Assembly (NCBI GenBank): GCA_903905455.1
Contig: CAIVGN010000029.1
Location: 124,001 to 188,000 of the forward strand
Source: an uncultured Archangium sp.
GTDB taxonomy: Bacteria; Myxococcota; Myxococcia; Myxococcales; Myxococcaceae
DNA: 64,000 nt
Direction of reading: 5' to 3'
Shown one piece after another: positions 46,225 through 55,291 of this stretch (the stretch's first letter is position 1; every line of letters begins with the position of its first letter). The position numbers and the translations under genes were made by a program. The notes beneath the pieces were generated by a model that saw only the letters and a program-made list of their open reading frames with translations, did not search any database and was not told the DNA's origin.

Positions 46225-48747
46225 GTGGCGACGAACCCCATCCAGAGCGCCGGGCTCCGCTTCCTGCAGAAGTTCGGCGTGTCCTTCCTTTGGGCGGTGC
46301 TCGTCGGGCTGACCTTTGGCGGCGCGGCGTACTTTCGCGTGGAGCGCCGGGAACTCGAAGGCGAGCCCCGCTGGCACGTGACCCCGCGGCTGTGGCTGGA
46401 GCAGCTCGAGTCGCGCACCGTGGACTGGCGCGCCCGCGAGCTGGGCGGCGCCGACGTTCGCCCCGACGGCGTGGTGCTGGTCAACGTCGACGAAGACACG
46501 CTCACCAACGCCCGCCAGTCCGAGCACCCCGAGTGGGCGATGCGCCCCTGGCCCCGGGAACTCCTGGGCAACGTCGTCGAACAGGCCGTGCGCGAGGGCG
46601 CCGCGATGGTCTTCGTCGACGAGTCCTTCGCGGACGTCTCGGCCCGTCAGTGCGTGCCCTGCAAGGGCGAAGACCCGCGCACCGACGATCAACGCTTCGC
46701 CGAGACCCTCGCGCGGCTCGACGGCAAGGTCGTGCTGGGCTTCGACTGGTCCCCGAACTCGCGCCGCGCCGCCGAGCGCCCGCTGACCCCGGTGCTGCTG
46801 AAGGTCGCCGAGTTCGAGACCGAAGACGCCGCGCTCGGCTCGCTCCGGCGCGTGCTCCTGCAGCGCACCGCGGCCTACCTCCTGTCGGCCGAGGGCAAGT
46901 TCACGGTGTGGGCCGGATCGACCGGCGACGCCCGCACCCGCGAACTGGGCCAGGCGCTCGAGCTCAAGGGGCCGCTGACCACGCGCAGCCTCACCGCGGC
47001 CGACGACGCGGCGGAGGTGACCGCGGAGTTCCTGTTGCAGAAGCTCAGCCACGTGCACGTCGTGGGCTTCGACCCCGATCTCGCCCCGCACGCCGGGGCC
47101 ATCGACCCGCCCGTCGCCGCGCTGCTCATCCCCGGGGTGCCGTTGGCGAGCCTGCGCCTCATCCCCGACCCCGACGGCGTGGTGCGCTCGGTGCCGCTGC
47201 TGATCAACACCTCGCGCATCGCCGATGGCGCGGGGCTCGTACCGGGGCTCCCGCTGGCCATGCGCCCGGGCTCGTTCACCGTCGAAGAGGGCGTGCTGCG
47301 CAGCAGCGATCAGCCCGGGGTGCCCGTCGATCACGAGGGCTTCCTCTCGCTGCGCTGGAGCGCCGACGAGGCCGGCCGGGGCGGGCGCGGCACGATGAAG
47401 CGCGCGGTGCCGGCGTGGCGCCTGCTGGTGAACCGCGAAGACGACGAGGCGAAGCGCGGCGTGCGCCACCACGACAACGATCTCGCCGGCCGCGTGGTGG
47501 TGCTGGTCGACGAGCGCACCTCGCCACGACTGCAGACGCCGGTCGGGCTGCTGACGCGGGGGGCCATCTGGGCGCAGGCGATCACCAACGTGGCGAAGGG
47601 CCAGGGCATCACCCGCGTGGCGCCAGAGCGGGACTTCTGGTTCACCGTCGCCTTCGCCTTCGCGGGCGCGGTGCTCGCGGTCGCCTGGTCGAGCCTGGTG
47701 CGGCGTCCCGGCTGGCTGGCGTGGGTAGCGACGATCGGACTGGTGGTCGTCGTCGACGGCCTGCTCGCGCGGCAGTTCTACGTCACCCAGGCGCGGCAGG
47801 TGGCGATGGTGGCCCCGGTGCTGGCCTGCAGCGTGACCTTCCTCGCGTCGCTGGGCTACGCGCGGACCCTCGAGCAGAGCCTGCGCGACTTCATGCTGCG
47901 CGCGCTCGGCGGCGCGGTGCGGGCCGACGTCTTCCTCCGCGTCGAGCGCGATCTCGCCCTGATGCGCCCCGAGCGGCGCGAGCTCACCGTCTTCTTCTCG
48001 GACATCGAGGGCTTCACCTCGGTCTCGAACCAGAAGGACCCGGCGGTGGTGGTCGACGTGCTGCGCCAGTACCTCTCGGAGATGACCACCCTGGTCCTCG
48101 ACCGCGGCGGCCACGTCGACAAGTACCTGGGCGACGGGCTGATGGCCTTCTGGGGCGCCCCGGTCGCCTTCCCCAACGACGCCGAGTCTGCCTGCGACGC
48201 CGCGCTGCGCATGCAGGCCCGCTTCGACGAGAAGCGCCAGCAGTGGGAAGAGCGGTGCGGCCACAAGCTGGTGCTCCGCGCCGGCCTCGAGACCGGTGAC
48301 GCGGTCGTCGGCGAAATGGGCACCATTCACCGCGTCAACTACACGGTGATGGGCGAGCCGGTGGCTACCGCGTTCCGCCTCGAGGCGCTCGCCAAGCGCT
48401 ACGGCGTGCGCACCCTGGTCGGCGAGACGCTGGTCGAGGAGGCCCAGGAGTCCTTCCTCTTCCGCCCCGTGGACACCGTGCGCATGGGCCGAGAAGGCCA
48501 GCCCATCCGCATCTACGAGCTGCTCGCGCCGATCGCCGAGTCACCGACCTTCGAGTGGACGGTGGCCTACGGCGCCGCCCACGCGCTGTGGCTCGAGGGC
48601 AAGTTCGCGGTGGCGTTGCCCGCCTTCGAGGCCCTGGCGAAGACGCGGCCCGAAGACGAGGTCATCGCGCGCTACGTGCTGCGCTGCGCCGCCTTCGCCA
48701 GGAGCCCGCCGCCCGAGTCGTGGGACGGCATCTACGAAGGCGACTGA
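46225..48747 (+). CDS. CHASE2-domain adenylate/guanylate cyclase
   Basis: An N-terminal membrane segment is followed by an extracytoplasmic CHASE2 sensor domain (about residues 45-450; VRPDGVVLVNVDEDTLTNAR and VVVLVDERTSPRLQTPVG motifs), then three membrane helices at about 473-555. A class III cyclase domain follows, with metal-binding Asp593 (VFFSDIEGFTS) and Asp637 (YLGDGLMAFWGAP). The GTG at 46225 is preferred to an upstream ATG (46180) that lies inside the divergent gene. The C-terminal 100 residues after the cyclase look like a TPR-like tail (VAYGAAHALWLEGKFAVALP). Its signal is unknown. Confidence 0.9.
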   Translation: MATNPIQSAGLRFLQKFGVSFLWAVLVGLTFGGAAYFRVERRELEGEPRWHVTPRLWLEQLESRTVDWRARELGGADVRPDGVVLVNVDEDTLTNARQSEHPEWAMRPWPRELLGNVVEQAVREGAAMVFVDESFADVSARQCVPCKGEDPRTDDQRFAETLARLDGKVVLGFDWSPNSRRAAERPLTPVLLKVAEFETEDAALGSLRRVLLQRTAAYLLSAEGKFTVWAGSTGDARTRELGQALELKGPLTTRSLTAADDAAEVTAEFLLQKLSHVHVVGFDPDLAPHAGAIDPPVAALLIPGVPLASLRLIPDPDGVVRSVPLLINTSRIADGAGLVPGLPLAMRPGSFTVEEGVLRSSDQPGVPVDHEGFLSLRWSADEAGRGGRGTMKRAVPAWRLLVNREDDEAKRGVRHHDNDLAGRVVVLVDERTSPRLQTPVGLLTRGAIWAQAITNVAKGQGITRVAPERDFWFTVAFAFAGAVLAVAWSSLVRRPGWLAWVATIGLVVVVDGLLARQFYVTQARQVAMVAPVLACSVTFLASLGYARTLEQSLRDFMLRALGGAVRADVFLRVERDLALMRPERRELTVFFSDIEGFTSVSNQKDPAVVVDVLRQYLSEMTTLVLDRGGHVDKYLGDGLMAFWGAPVAFPNDAESACDAALRMQARFDEKRQQWEERCGHKLVLRAGLETGDAVVGEMGTIHRVNYTVMGEPVATAFRLEALAKRYGVRTLVGETLVEEAQESFLFRPVDTVRMGREGQPIRIYELLAPIAESPTFEWTVAYGAAHALWLEGKFAVALPAFEALAKTRPEDEVIARYVLRCAAFARSPPPESWDGIYEGD

Positions 48748-48748
48748 C

Positions 48749-48792
48749 TCCCTCTCCCTGCGTGAGCGGGGAGAGGGCGGGGGTGAGGGGCC
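48749..48792. repeat. REP-like inverted repeat between convergent genes
   Basis: CCCTCTCCC (48750-48758) and GGGAGAGGG (48769-48777) form a 9-bp stem with a 9-base loop, followed by GGGGGTGAGGGG. This sequence style recurs as dispersed repeats in many GC-rich proteobacterial genomes and often sits at the ends of convergent genes, where it can act as a terminator. Only one copy is seen in this window. Confidence 0.6.
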
Positions 48793-48807
48793 GAACTGGC
48801 CACCCTC

Positions 48808-49938
48808 TCACTCAGCGACAGCAGACGTCCGGACAGCCCGCCCGTGCCGCGAAGACCGCGCCGGCTCGCCCTTCTTCGCCGGGGCCACCTCGACCTCGAT
48901 GCGCGGTGCCGGCGACGCCACCACCGGCTGATCGTGCTTCGCGTAGAAGGCGACCAACTGCGGCCACAGCGTCTTCGCCGCGTGCTTCGAGACCACCGCG
49001 CCGACATGCCCGCCGGGCAGGTGCAGGTGCTGCTTGTCCACCGCGCCACAGGCGTCGATCAACGCCGCCGCGCTGGGGCCCGGCACGATGTTGTCGTGCT
49101 CGAAGCTGACCGCGAGGGTGGGGCACACGAGGTTCTTCAACTCGACCTTCCGACCCTTGAGCCGGAACCCGCCGGTGAGCAGCAGGTCCTGCTGGTACAG
49201 GTCCTTGATGAAGGTCCGGTAGAACTCGCCGGGGATCGACACGTTGTCGTTGCCCCAGGCCTCGAGCGCCAGGAAACCGTCGAGGAACTCGTCGTTCCAC
49301 GCGCGATCGAGCAGGTTCATCGCCTTCATCAGCGGCAGGGTCGGGCGCAGCAACTGGAACGCCGACTGGAGCAACTGCCAGGGCACGTTGCCGGTGGCCT
49401 CGACGAGGGTGTCGAGATCGAAGCCCTTCAGGTTGGTCCACCGCGAAAGCAGGCTGCCGTCGTTGAACTTCACGGGGGCGGCCAGCGCGATGAACGACTG
49501 GATGTACTCGGGGTGCACCGCGCCATGAATGGCGGTGAGGGTGCCGCCCATGCAGTAGCCGAGCACGTGCGTCTTCTCGTGGGGCACGGTCTTCGCGACC
49601 TGGCGAATGGCCCGGCCCAGCGCGCCATCGACGATGTCGTCGAAGGTGACGTAGCGGTCTTCATCACCGGGGGTGCCCCAGTCGATGCAGAACACGTCGA
49701 AGCCCTGGGCGACCATGTACTCCGCGAAGCTCTTCCCGGGCATCAGGTCGAGCACGTAGTGCCGGTTGATGAGCGAGGGCACCAGCAGCAGCGGAGTGGG
49801 GTGGCAGATGCCTTCCGGGCGGGCCCGGTAGCGCAGCAGGCGCCACTTGTTCTCGGAGAAGAAGACGTCGGCCGGCGTGATGCCGACCTGGGGCTTGGGG
49901 CGCGTCGCGAGCGACAGCAGGTTGGTGAAGCGCTTCAT
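48808..49938 (-). CDS. phaC: Poly(3-hydroxyalkanoate) synthase, class III-like PhaC
   Basis: PhaC polymerises hydroxyacyl-CoA into polyester granules. The lipase-like box is GYCMGG with nucleophile Cys129; Asp282 ([10 protein letters not shown]) and His311 ([10 protein letters not shown]) complete the triad, and DWGTPGDED is the conserved region after the first core strands. At 376 residues it has the length of class III/IV synthases, which need a PhaE or PhaR-type partner, rather than the roughly 590-residue class I. The C-terminus has an Arg/Pro/Lys-rich tail. It overlaps the acyl-CoA synthetase stop by 4 bases and is the last gene of the long minus-strand run. Confidence 0.93.
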   Translation of the reverse strand: MKRFTNLLSLATRPKPQVGITPADVFFSENKWRLLRYRARPEGICHPTPLLLVPSLINRHYVLDLMPGKSFAEYMVAQGFDVFCIDWGTPGDEDRYVTFDDIVDGALGRAIRQVAKTVPHEKTHVLGYCMGGTLTAIHGAVHPEYIQSFIALAAPVKFNDGSLLSRWTNLKGFDLDTLVEATGNVPWQLLQSAFQLLRPTLPLMKAMNLLDRAWNDEFLDGFLALEAWGNDNVSIPGEFYRTFIKDLYQQDLLLTGGFRLKGRKVELKNLVCPTLAVSFEHDNIVPGPSAAALIDACGAVDKQHLHLPGGHVGAVVSKHAAKTLWPQLVAFYAKHDQPVVASPAPRIEVEVAPAKKGEPARSSRHGRAVRTSAVAE

Positions 49939-51671
49939 TCGTACAGCGCCTCCACGCGCGCCCCGAAGTGCTTGGTGACTTCCTTGCGACGGACCTTGAG
50001 GGTGTTGGTGAGCAGGCCGCTCTCCACCGTCAGCGGGGTGTCGATGATCACGAACTTCTTGATGGTCTCGTAGGAGGCCAGCTGCGCGTTGACCTGGTCG
50101 ATGCGGGTCTGCACCAGGGCCTTGCGCGCCTCGTCGAGGGCCGCGGGGGCCACGTTCGAGGTCGCGAGGTGCGCGTTGACCGCCTGCTCGTGCAGCCAGA
50201 CGGCGCCCACGAGGTAGCGCTTGGCGTCACCGAAGACGACCACGGTGTTGATGAAGGGGTCGTCGCGGAAGCGGATCTCGATGTTCGCCGGGGGCACGTT
50301 CTTGCCGCCCGCGGTGACGAGGATGTCCTTCTTGCGGTCGATGATCTGCAGGAAGCCGTCGTCGGTGAAGCGGCCCACGTCGCCGGTCTTGAGCCAGCCG
50401 TCCTCGGTGAAGGCCTCGGCCGTGGCCGCGGGGTCCTTGTGGTACCCGCCGAACACCGTGGGGCCCTTGGCCATGATCTCGCCGTCTTCGGCGAGCTTGA
50501 GCTGCACCGAGGGCAGCACCTTGCCCACCGTGTCGAAGCGGAAGGCGTCGGGGCGGTTCAGGGTCAGCGTGGGGCTCGTCTCCGTCAGTCCGTAGCCTTC
50601 GATGATCAGCAGGCCCGCGGCGTGGAAGAACTCCTTCACCTCGCGCTTGAGGCCGGCGCCACCGGACAGGCAGAAGCGGAAGTTGCCGCCGGTGACCGCG
50701 TTGAGGGCCGCGGTGCGCTTGACCGGGTCCTTCTCGGGCATGGCCGCCATGGCCAGCTTTTCCCAGACCGCGGGCACGCTCATGAAGACGCTGGGCCGCA
50801 CCTCGGGGAGCAGCGCCATCGCCTTGTGCGGCTCACACAGGTAGGTGAGCCAGCCCAGCGCGTTCCCCAGGCAGGCCTCGCCAAAGCCGAAGATGTGGCT
50901 CATCGGCAGCCAGAGGAGATCGACGTCGTTCTTCTCGAGCAGGGGCGCGTTGCAGCGCAGCCAGTCCTGCCCGTTGACGCCCACGTTGCGGTGGGTGAGG
51001 GGCACGCCCTTGGGGTTGCCCGAGGTGCCGCTCGTGTAGAGCATCTGCGCGACCTGGTCCATCGACACGCTGTTGAGCAGGCGCTCGAACTCGGTGGGGG
51101 CCTCGGCGTCGCGCGCGGCGCCCAGGGCCTGCACGCGGCTCCACGAGATCAGCTTGCGCTCGACGTCGGCGACGGGCGGCACGGCCACGCCCTTGGCGCG
51201 CATGGCCTCGAGGATCGGCCCCGGCTCGAGGGGCTGGGTGCTCAGGGTCACGATGCGGGTGACCTGCGAGTAGTCGGCCCACGACTCGAAGATGCGCTGC
51301 AGCAGCGCGGGGGTGTCGACGAAGATCACCTTGGTGTCCGAGTGCTGCACCACGTAGGCCGCCTGGGGGGCGGTGTTCGCGGGGTACACCGGGACCATCA
51401 CGCCGCCGACGCTCTCGATGGCCATCGCCGCGCTGATCCACTCCACGGAGTTGGGCGCGAAGATCGCCGCGCGGTCGCCCGGCTGCAGGCCCGACGAGGC
51501 GAGGAAGAGCGCCGCGTTGCGGATGCCCTTGGCGTACGCGCCCCAGGTCACCGTGCGCCAGTCACCATCGGGGGTGGACAGCATGAACCGGGGTCGCGAC
51601 TTCCACGCGGGCAGCGCGTCAAAGAGGACCTTGGGGGCGGGCTTCAGTTCGAGAAAGGGCGTGATGTCCAT
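49935..51671 (-). CDS. Long-chain acyl-CoA synthetase (AMP-binding, FadD15-like)
   Basis: Activates a carboxylic acid to its CoA thioester with ATP. The P-loop [12 protein letters not shown], the GYGLTETSP motif and [21 protein letters not shown] in the C-terminal subdomain are all seen in 578 residues. This is the FadD15/ACSBG-like group that takes medium or long fatty acids. Its coupling to PhaC (ATGA) and to the PhaE-like gene (13 bases) suggests that it supplies CoA esters for polyester synthesis; the substrate could be a hydroxy acid or fatty acid. Confidence 0.9.
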   Translation of the reverse strand: MDITPFLELKPAPKVLFDALPAWKSRPRFMLSTPDGDWRTVTWGAYAKGIRNAALFLASSGLQPGDRAAIFAPNSVEWISAAMAIESVGGVMVPVYPANTAPQAAYVVQHSDTKVIFVDTPALLQRIFESWADYSQVTRIVTLSTQPLEPGPILEAMRAKGVAVPPVADVERKLISWSRVQALGAARDAEAPTEFERLLNSVSMDQVAQMLYTSGTSGNPKGVPLTHRNVGVNGQDWLRCNAPLLEKNDVDLLWLPMSHIFGFGEACLGNALGWLTYLCEPHKAMALLPEVRPSVFMSVPAVWEKLAMAAMPEKDPVKRTAALNAVTGGNFRFCLSGGAGLKREVKEFFHAAGLLIIEGYGLTETSPTLTLNRPDAFRFDTVGKVLPSVQLKLAEDGEIMAKGPTVFGGYHKDPAATAEAFTEDGWLKTGDVGRFTDDGFLQIIDRKKDILVTAGGKNVPPANIEIRFRDDPFINTVVVFGDAKRYLVGAVWLHEQAVNAHLATSNVAPAALDEARKALVQTRIDQVNAQLASYETIKKFVIIDTPLTVESGLLTNTLKVRRKEVTKHFGARVEALYE

Positions 51672-51684
51672 GGGGTTCGGTTCC

Positions 51685-51972
51685 TCAGTTCTTCTTCAAC
51701 TCGGCGAGGCGCTCTTCGAGATCGATCAGGCGGCTCTGGATCTGGTTGAGCGCGTGCAGGGTCTTCTCCTGCTCACGCTTGGTCGGCAGGCCCAACGCCC
51801 CCCACCACTGCGCGGCGGCCTTCTCGGTCGCGGACTTCACCTTCATGGTGCTGGTGAGGAGTCCCGTCATGGGCTGCAGCACGGTGGGCGACTTGAGCAC
51901 CGACTCCAACATGTCGGCCGTCTTCTGCTCCCAGGTATCAAAGCCCTTCTTCCACTGGTCCCAGATCATCAT
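51685..51972 (-). CDS. Very short PhaE-like/phasin-like protein
   Basis: A 95-residue helical protein: an N-terminal Trp-rich helix ([20 protein letters not shown]), a central hydrophobic stretch, then [20 protein letters not shown] and a final leucine-heptad-like helix, [17 protein letters not shown]. The LGLPT/S-R-x motif followed by coiled coil is the hallmark of the PhaE C-terminal part (class III synthase subunit), normally in a protein of about 350 residues. Its position directly before the acyl-CoA synthetase and phaC makes it the probable synthase partner, a minimal PhaE. A phasin role is an alternative. Confidence 0.72.
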   Translation of the reverse strand: MMIWDQWKKGFDTWEQKTADMLESVLKSPTVLQPMTGLLTSTMKVKSATEKAAAQWWGALGLPTKREQEKTLHALNQIQSRLIDLEERLAELKKN

Positions 51973-51984
51973 CGTGTGGCTCCC

Positions 51985-52815
51985 TCAGAGGCCGAGGCGT
52001 CGAAGCTCGGCGGTGGTGGTGAAATCGTCATTCGTCTCGCCATCGGCGGCCGTCGCGCGGGCGACTTCGCCGTAGCACTCGAACATCCAGCCGACCTGGC
52101 GGCGCACGATCGAACCGCCCACGGCAGACGCGATGGTGGTGGTGGTGCGCACCCGCAGCGACTGGCTGAAGGTGACGTCGGGCAGCTCGAGCTGGCCCGC
52201 CGCGTCGACGCTCACCACGTAGGTGTCACGCCCCGCGTAGGGCAGGCCGCGCACCGTGGCGTTCACCACGTTGCCGATGCTCGTCCACTGCTTTCCGGCC
52301 TCGAGGGGGAAGCGGAAGATCGCCACCGGCGCCTGGTAGACGACGAGCGTCTTGCCGGTGCTGGGGGCCTCTTCGCTCGACGCATAGCCGAGCAGCAGCA
52401 GGTTGCTGCCGTCGTTGTTGTACACGCCGAGGATCGTGCCGCCGAGGTCGAGCGCAGTGACGAACTGGCCCGCGGGGAAGCTGGCGGCGAACCAGTGACC
52501 GGAGACGGCGCTGGCCTCGAGGGTCGCCACGCGATCGTCCGCGTAGTCGGTGGCCAGGTTCCACACCCGCTGGCCCTGGGCGTTGGTCGCGCCAGGAATG
52601 CTCACCTGCCGCTGCACCCCGGGGGGCGACGCGAGGTAGTGCACGGGAATGCCGATCGCCGCCTTCAACTCGGTGACGTCGATGCGGCCGTCGAGGTTGG
52701 GCACGCACTCCAGCGGCGCGAGCGTCGGCGCGACGTAGGCTTCCTTGGTGGGGATGGTGCGGTTCTCACCGCAGGCGGCGAGCAGCAGGGCAACGGTGAT
52801 GAGCGAGCGCTTCAT
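51985..52815 (-). CDS. Secreted lipoprotein of the PHA operon (paralog of the 55288 gene)
   Basis: Signal MKRSLITVALLLAAC (Cys15). The mature part has CVPNLDGRIDVTELKAAIG, then FPLEAGKQWTSIGNVVNATVRG, and VGWMFECYGEVAR with FTTTAELRRLGL at the end. The 55288-56286 protein has the same order of motifs (CLPNLDGRIDRSE, FPLQAGASW, FTWNTECFGTVAS, FTDVAEVRRL), so they are paralogs. It starts 2 bases after the barrel gene's stop. A role at the surface with the barrel is inferred. Confidence 0.8.
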   Translation of the reverse strand: MKRSLITVALLLAACGENRTIPTKEAYVAPTLAPLECVPNLDGRIDVTELKAAIGIPVHYLASPPGVQRQVSIPGATNAQGQRVWNLATDYADDRVATLEASAVSGHWFAASFPAGQFVTALDLGGTILGVYNNDGSNLLLLGYASSEEAPSTGKTLVVYQAPVAIFRFPLEAGKQWTSIGNVVNATVRGLPYAGRDTYVVSVDAAGQLELPDVTFSQSLRVRTTTTIASAVGGSIVRRQVGWMFECYGEVARATAADGETNDDFTTTAELRRLGL

Positions 52816-52817
52816 GA

Positions 52818-54392
52818 TCAGAACCTCCACGCGAGGCGAACACGGGCCAGTTGCGCGGGTTGAGCGGTGAGCCCCTGTGCGGGGTTGTCGAAGCCGGCGA
52901 AGGGGAAGAGCACGGCGTACTCTGCGAGCACGTCGAAGCCGTCCTTGCTGGCCCAGGTGAGCGCGGCGTGAAGCTCCATGCCCAACGCGGCGTTGTTGCC
53001 CGGCGTCGAGCTGGCGAAGAAGGCCCGGCTGAACGTGCCATCGACGTTCAGGTTCAGGTTGTAGCTGCGGAACTCGAGCAGCCGGGCGCGCGCCCAGGGC
53101 CGCACGTACCAGGCGTCGGTGACGGTGCCGATGATCTCCGCGAAGAGGATGCGATCGACCCGGGAGTCCGGGTGGAAGCGGAAGTTATCCAGCCGCGTGT
53201 CCCTGGGGATGTTGACCTGCGGGCCGTCGAGCTCGCCAGCCTGCGGGGTGGTGCTCGAGGGCGGGTAGGCGCCGAAGCCGGGCGCCGGGTCACCGCTCGC
53301 CGCGCCGACGTTGAGGCCGCCGATGATCACCGAGTCGGGCACGCCGATGGTGGTCTCGATGGCGCCGCCGACCTGCAGCGAGGTGACGCGATCGCGCAGC
53401 AGCACGCCGGGGAAGAGCGAGGCCTGGTCCATGGTGGCACCGAGCACCGCGACCTCGGCCTCGAGCTTGAACATCGGGGCCTGGAAGCGCAGCCACCCGT
53501 TGACCACGCCCGCCTTGTAGCCGCGGTGCATCACGGAGCTGGGGGTGAGCACTGAGGGCTGCGTGGTGGGCAGGTACGACGTGGGCACGTCGTTGTTCTG
53601 CCAGCGGTACGACGCGAGGAGCCCGTACTCGAGCGTCCACTTGCCCGCGCGCAGGCGGCGCCGGCGGGTGGTGTCGTCCTTCAGGTTCATCATCGCGAAC
53701 GAGACCGACTGCACGTCGGTGCTCGGGTCGAGGATCAGCTGGCGGCTGCCGTCCTTGCGGTAGTCGGTGGGGCCGACCGCGCTGAAGTCGTAGGCCACCG
53801 CCCACAGGTGCTGCGCGAGCGAGGTGACGAAGGCCACGCGATCGGCCTGGTCGCCCAGGTTGCAGTCGATGCAGTCGCCGCCGTTGGACATCATGCCCAG
53901 GCCCCACATGTTGCCCATGCGGCCGGCCGCGAAGTAGCCGACGGGCGTGAGCACCTCGCCGTAGGCGCGCTTGAGGCGGAAGATCGAGTTGGGCAGCTGG
54001 CCGGGTGACGCGGCGGGCGTGGGCGCGTTGCCCGTGCCCGGCGAGAGCACCGGGGTCGAGCCGAGCACCAGGTTGTCGATCAGGTCGATGCGGACCTTCA
54101 CGGCGGCGGTCGCGAACGGCGCGTAGATCGCCAGATCGGTGCGCATGCGCATGTCGCTGGTGAAGAGCGACTGGCCGGTGGGGTCGCCCAGCGGCACGGC
54201 GAAGAGCGGCCGGCCCGAGGGCGTGGTGCCGCGATCGAGATCGAGGTTGTTCAGCCAGTCGCCGCGCAGGCGGAAGTAGCCGTGCAGCGAGAACTCGACC
54301 TTCTCGCGTTCGATGAGGTCTTCGCCGTGATCGGCGAGGCCAGAAGCGCCAGCCGTGGTCGCCAGCAACGCAACGAAAATGGAGGCCTTCAC
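52818..54392 (-). CDS. Outer-membrane beta-barrel protein (TIGR04551-like)
   Basis: GTG start, signal peptide (MKASIFVALLATTAGASG), 524 residues. Alternating beta-strand patterns, aromatic girdles and the C-terminal RVRLAWRF (terminal Phe, the usual BAM signal) indicate an outer-membrane barrel. The N-terminal FSLHGYFRLRGDWLNNLDLD and the internal GRMGNMWGLGMMSNGGDC resemble a myxobacterial outer-membrane family I recall as TIGR04551. Position between the hydrolase and a lipoprotein (4-base GTGA overlap and 2-base gap) suggests a channel for the pathway's substrate, but neither substrate nor gating can be read from the sequence. Confidence 0.8.
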   Translation of the reverse strand: MKASIFVALLATTAGASGLADHGEDLIEREKVEFSLHGYFRLRGDWLNNLDLDRGTTPSGRPLFAVPLGDPTGQSLFTSDMRMRTDLAIYAPFATAAVKVRIDLIDNLVLGSTPVLSPGTGNAPTPAASPGQLPNSIFRLKRAYGEVLTPVGYFAAGRMGNMWGLGMMSNGGDCIDCNLGDQADRVAFVTSLAQHLWAVAYDFSAVGPTDYRKDGSRQLILDPSTDVQSVSFAMMNLKDDTTRRRRLRAGKWTLEYGLLASYRWQNNDVPTSYLPTTQPSVLTPSSVMHRGYKAGVVNGWLRFQAPMFKLEAEVAVLGATMDQASLFPGVLLRDRVTSLQVGGAIETTIGVPDSVIIGGLNVGAASGDPAPGFGAYPPSSTTPQAGELDGPQVNIPRDTRLDNFRFHPDSRVDRILFAEIIGTVTDAWYVRPWARARLLEFRSYNLNLNVDGTFSRAFFASSTPGNNAALGMELHAALTWASKDGFDVLAEYAVLFPFAGFDNPAQGLTAQPAQLARVRLAWRF

Positions 54393-55291
54393 GGCGTCAC
54401 CCCACCGAGAAAGCGAACGAGGTCGCGGTTCGAATCACCCACCGCCTCGAGCATCGGAAAGTGGCCGCAGCGCGGGTACACGTTCAGCTTCGAGTTGGGG
54501 AGTTGTCGCAAGAGCCGCTCGCCAATGGACACAGGGGAGACGAGGTCTTCGCGCCCCCACATCAGCAGGGTAGGCGCGGTGATGGTGCGGTACTTCGACT
54601 CCATGGAGTCGAAGGTCATGCCGCGCACGGTCTCGAGGGCGGCAAAGCGGGTGCCGGGGCGCTCGAAGGCGCGCTCGACGTCTTCCACCAACTGCTCGGT
54701 GATGATCTCCGGGTTGTAGAACCCCAGGGCGAGGCGCTCGTCGTAACGCTCCGTGTAGAAGAGGGCGTAGAGCATCTCGCCGAAGCCCTTGGCGCGGGCC
54801 ATGTGGAACATCGAGGGCAGCTGCGACTCGTAGACCCAGGCGTCGTAGAGCACGAGGCGATCGACCTGGTCGGGGTAGGCGAGCGCGTAGGCCAGCGCCA
54901 CCGACGAGCCCCACGAGTGGGCGACGATCGAGGCCTTCTCGACCTTGCGCTCGTCGAGCACCGCGCGCAGCAGCTTCGCCTGGCCTTCCGGCGAGTAGTC
55001 GGCGACCGGGCGATCCGTCCACCCGAAGCCGCGCAGGTCGATGGCGATGACCCGGTGATCCTTCACCAGCCGGGGCATCACCGTGACCCAGTTCTCGATG
55101 CTCGAGGCGAAGCCGTGCAGCAGCACCACCGGGGGGCCTTCACCGACGTCGACGTAGCGAACGCGCGTGCCCTCGACGGTGAGGTAGGTCGCGTCCTTCG
55201 GCTCGCCCGGCATGGGGCCGTTGTGAAAGTGCAGACACCCGCTGAGCCCCAGGAAGAGCAGGGGCAGCAGGGGCGAGGCGACGCGAGTCAA
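54389..55291 (-). CDS. Lipid-anchored alpha/beta hydrolase (esterase/lipase-like)
   Basis: The TTG start gives a lipoprotein signal (MTRVASPLLPLLFLGLSGC; Cys19). The catalytic triad is Ser126 in AHSWGSS, Asp249 in WGREDLVS and His277 in RCGHFPMLE, with the oxyanion region LLHGFASS at 57-64. This is an epoxide-hydrolase-like or esterase fold anchored in an envelope membrane. Later in-frame Met starts would remove the signal, so TTG is kept; it overlaps the upstream lipoprotein stop by 4 bases. In a PHA operon a role in releasing acids from external esters or lipids is a reasonable inference. Confidence 0.85.
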   Translation of the reverse strand: MTRVASPLLPLLFLGLSGCLHFHNGPMPGEPKDATYLTVEGTRVRYVDVGEGPPVVLLHGFASSIENWVTVMPRLVKDHRVIAIDLRGFGWTDRPVADYSPEGQAKLLRAVLDERKVEKASIVAHSWGSSVALAYALAYPDQVDRLVLYDAWVYESQLPSMFHMARAKGFGEMLYALFYTERYDERLALGFYNPEIITEQLVEDVERAFERPGTRFAALETVRGMTFDSMESKYRTITAPTLLMWGREDLVSPVSIGERLLRQLPNSKLNVYPRCGHFPMLEAVGDSNRDLVRFLGGVTP

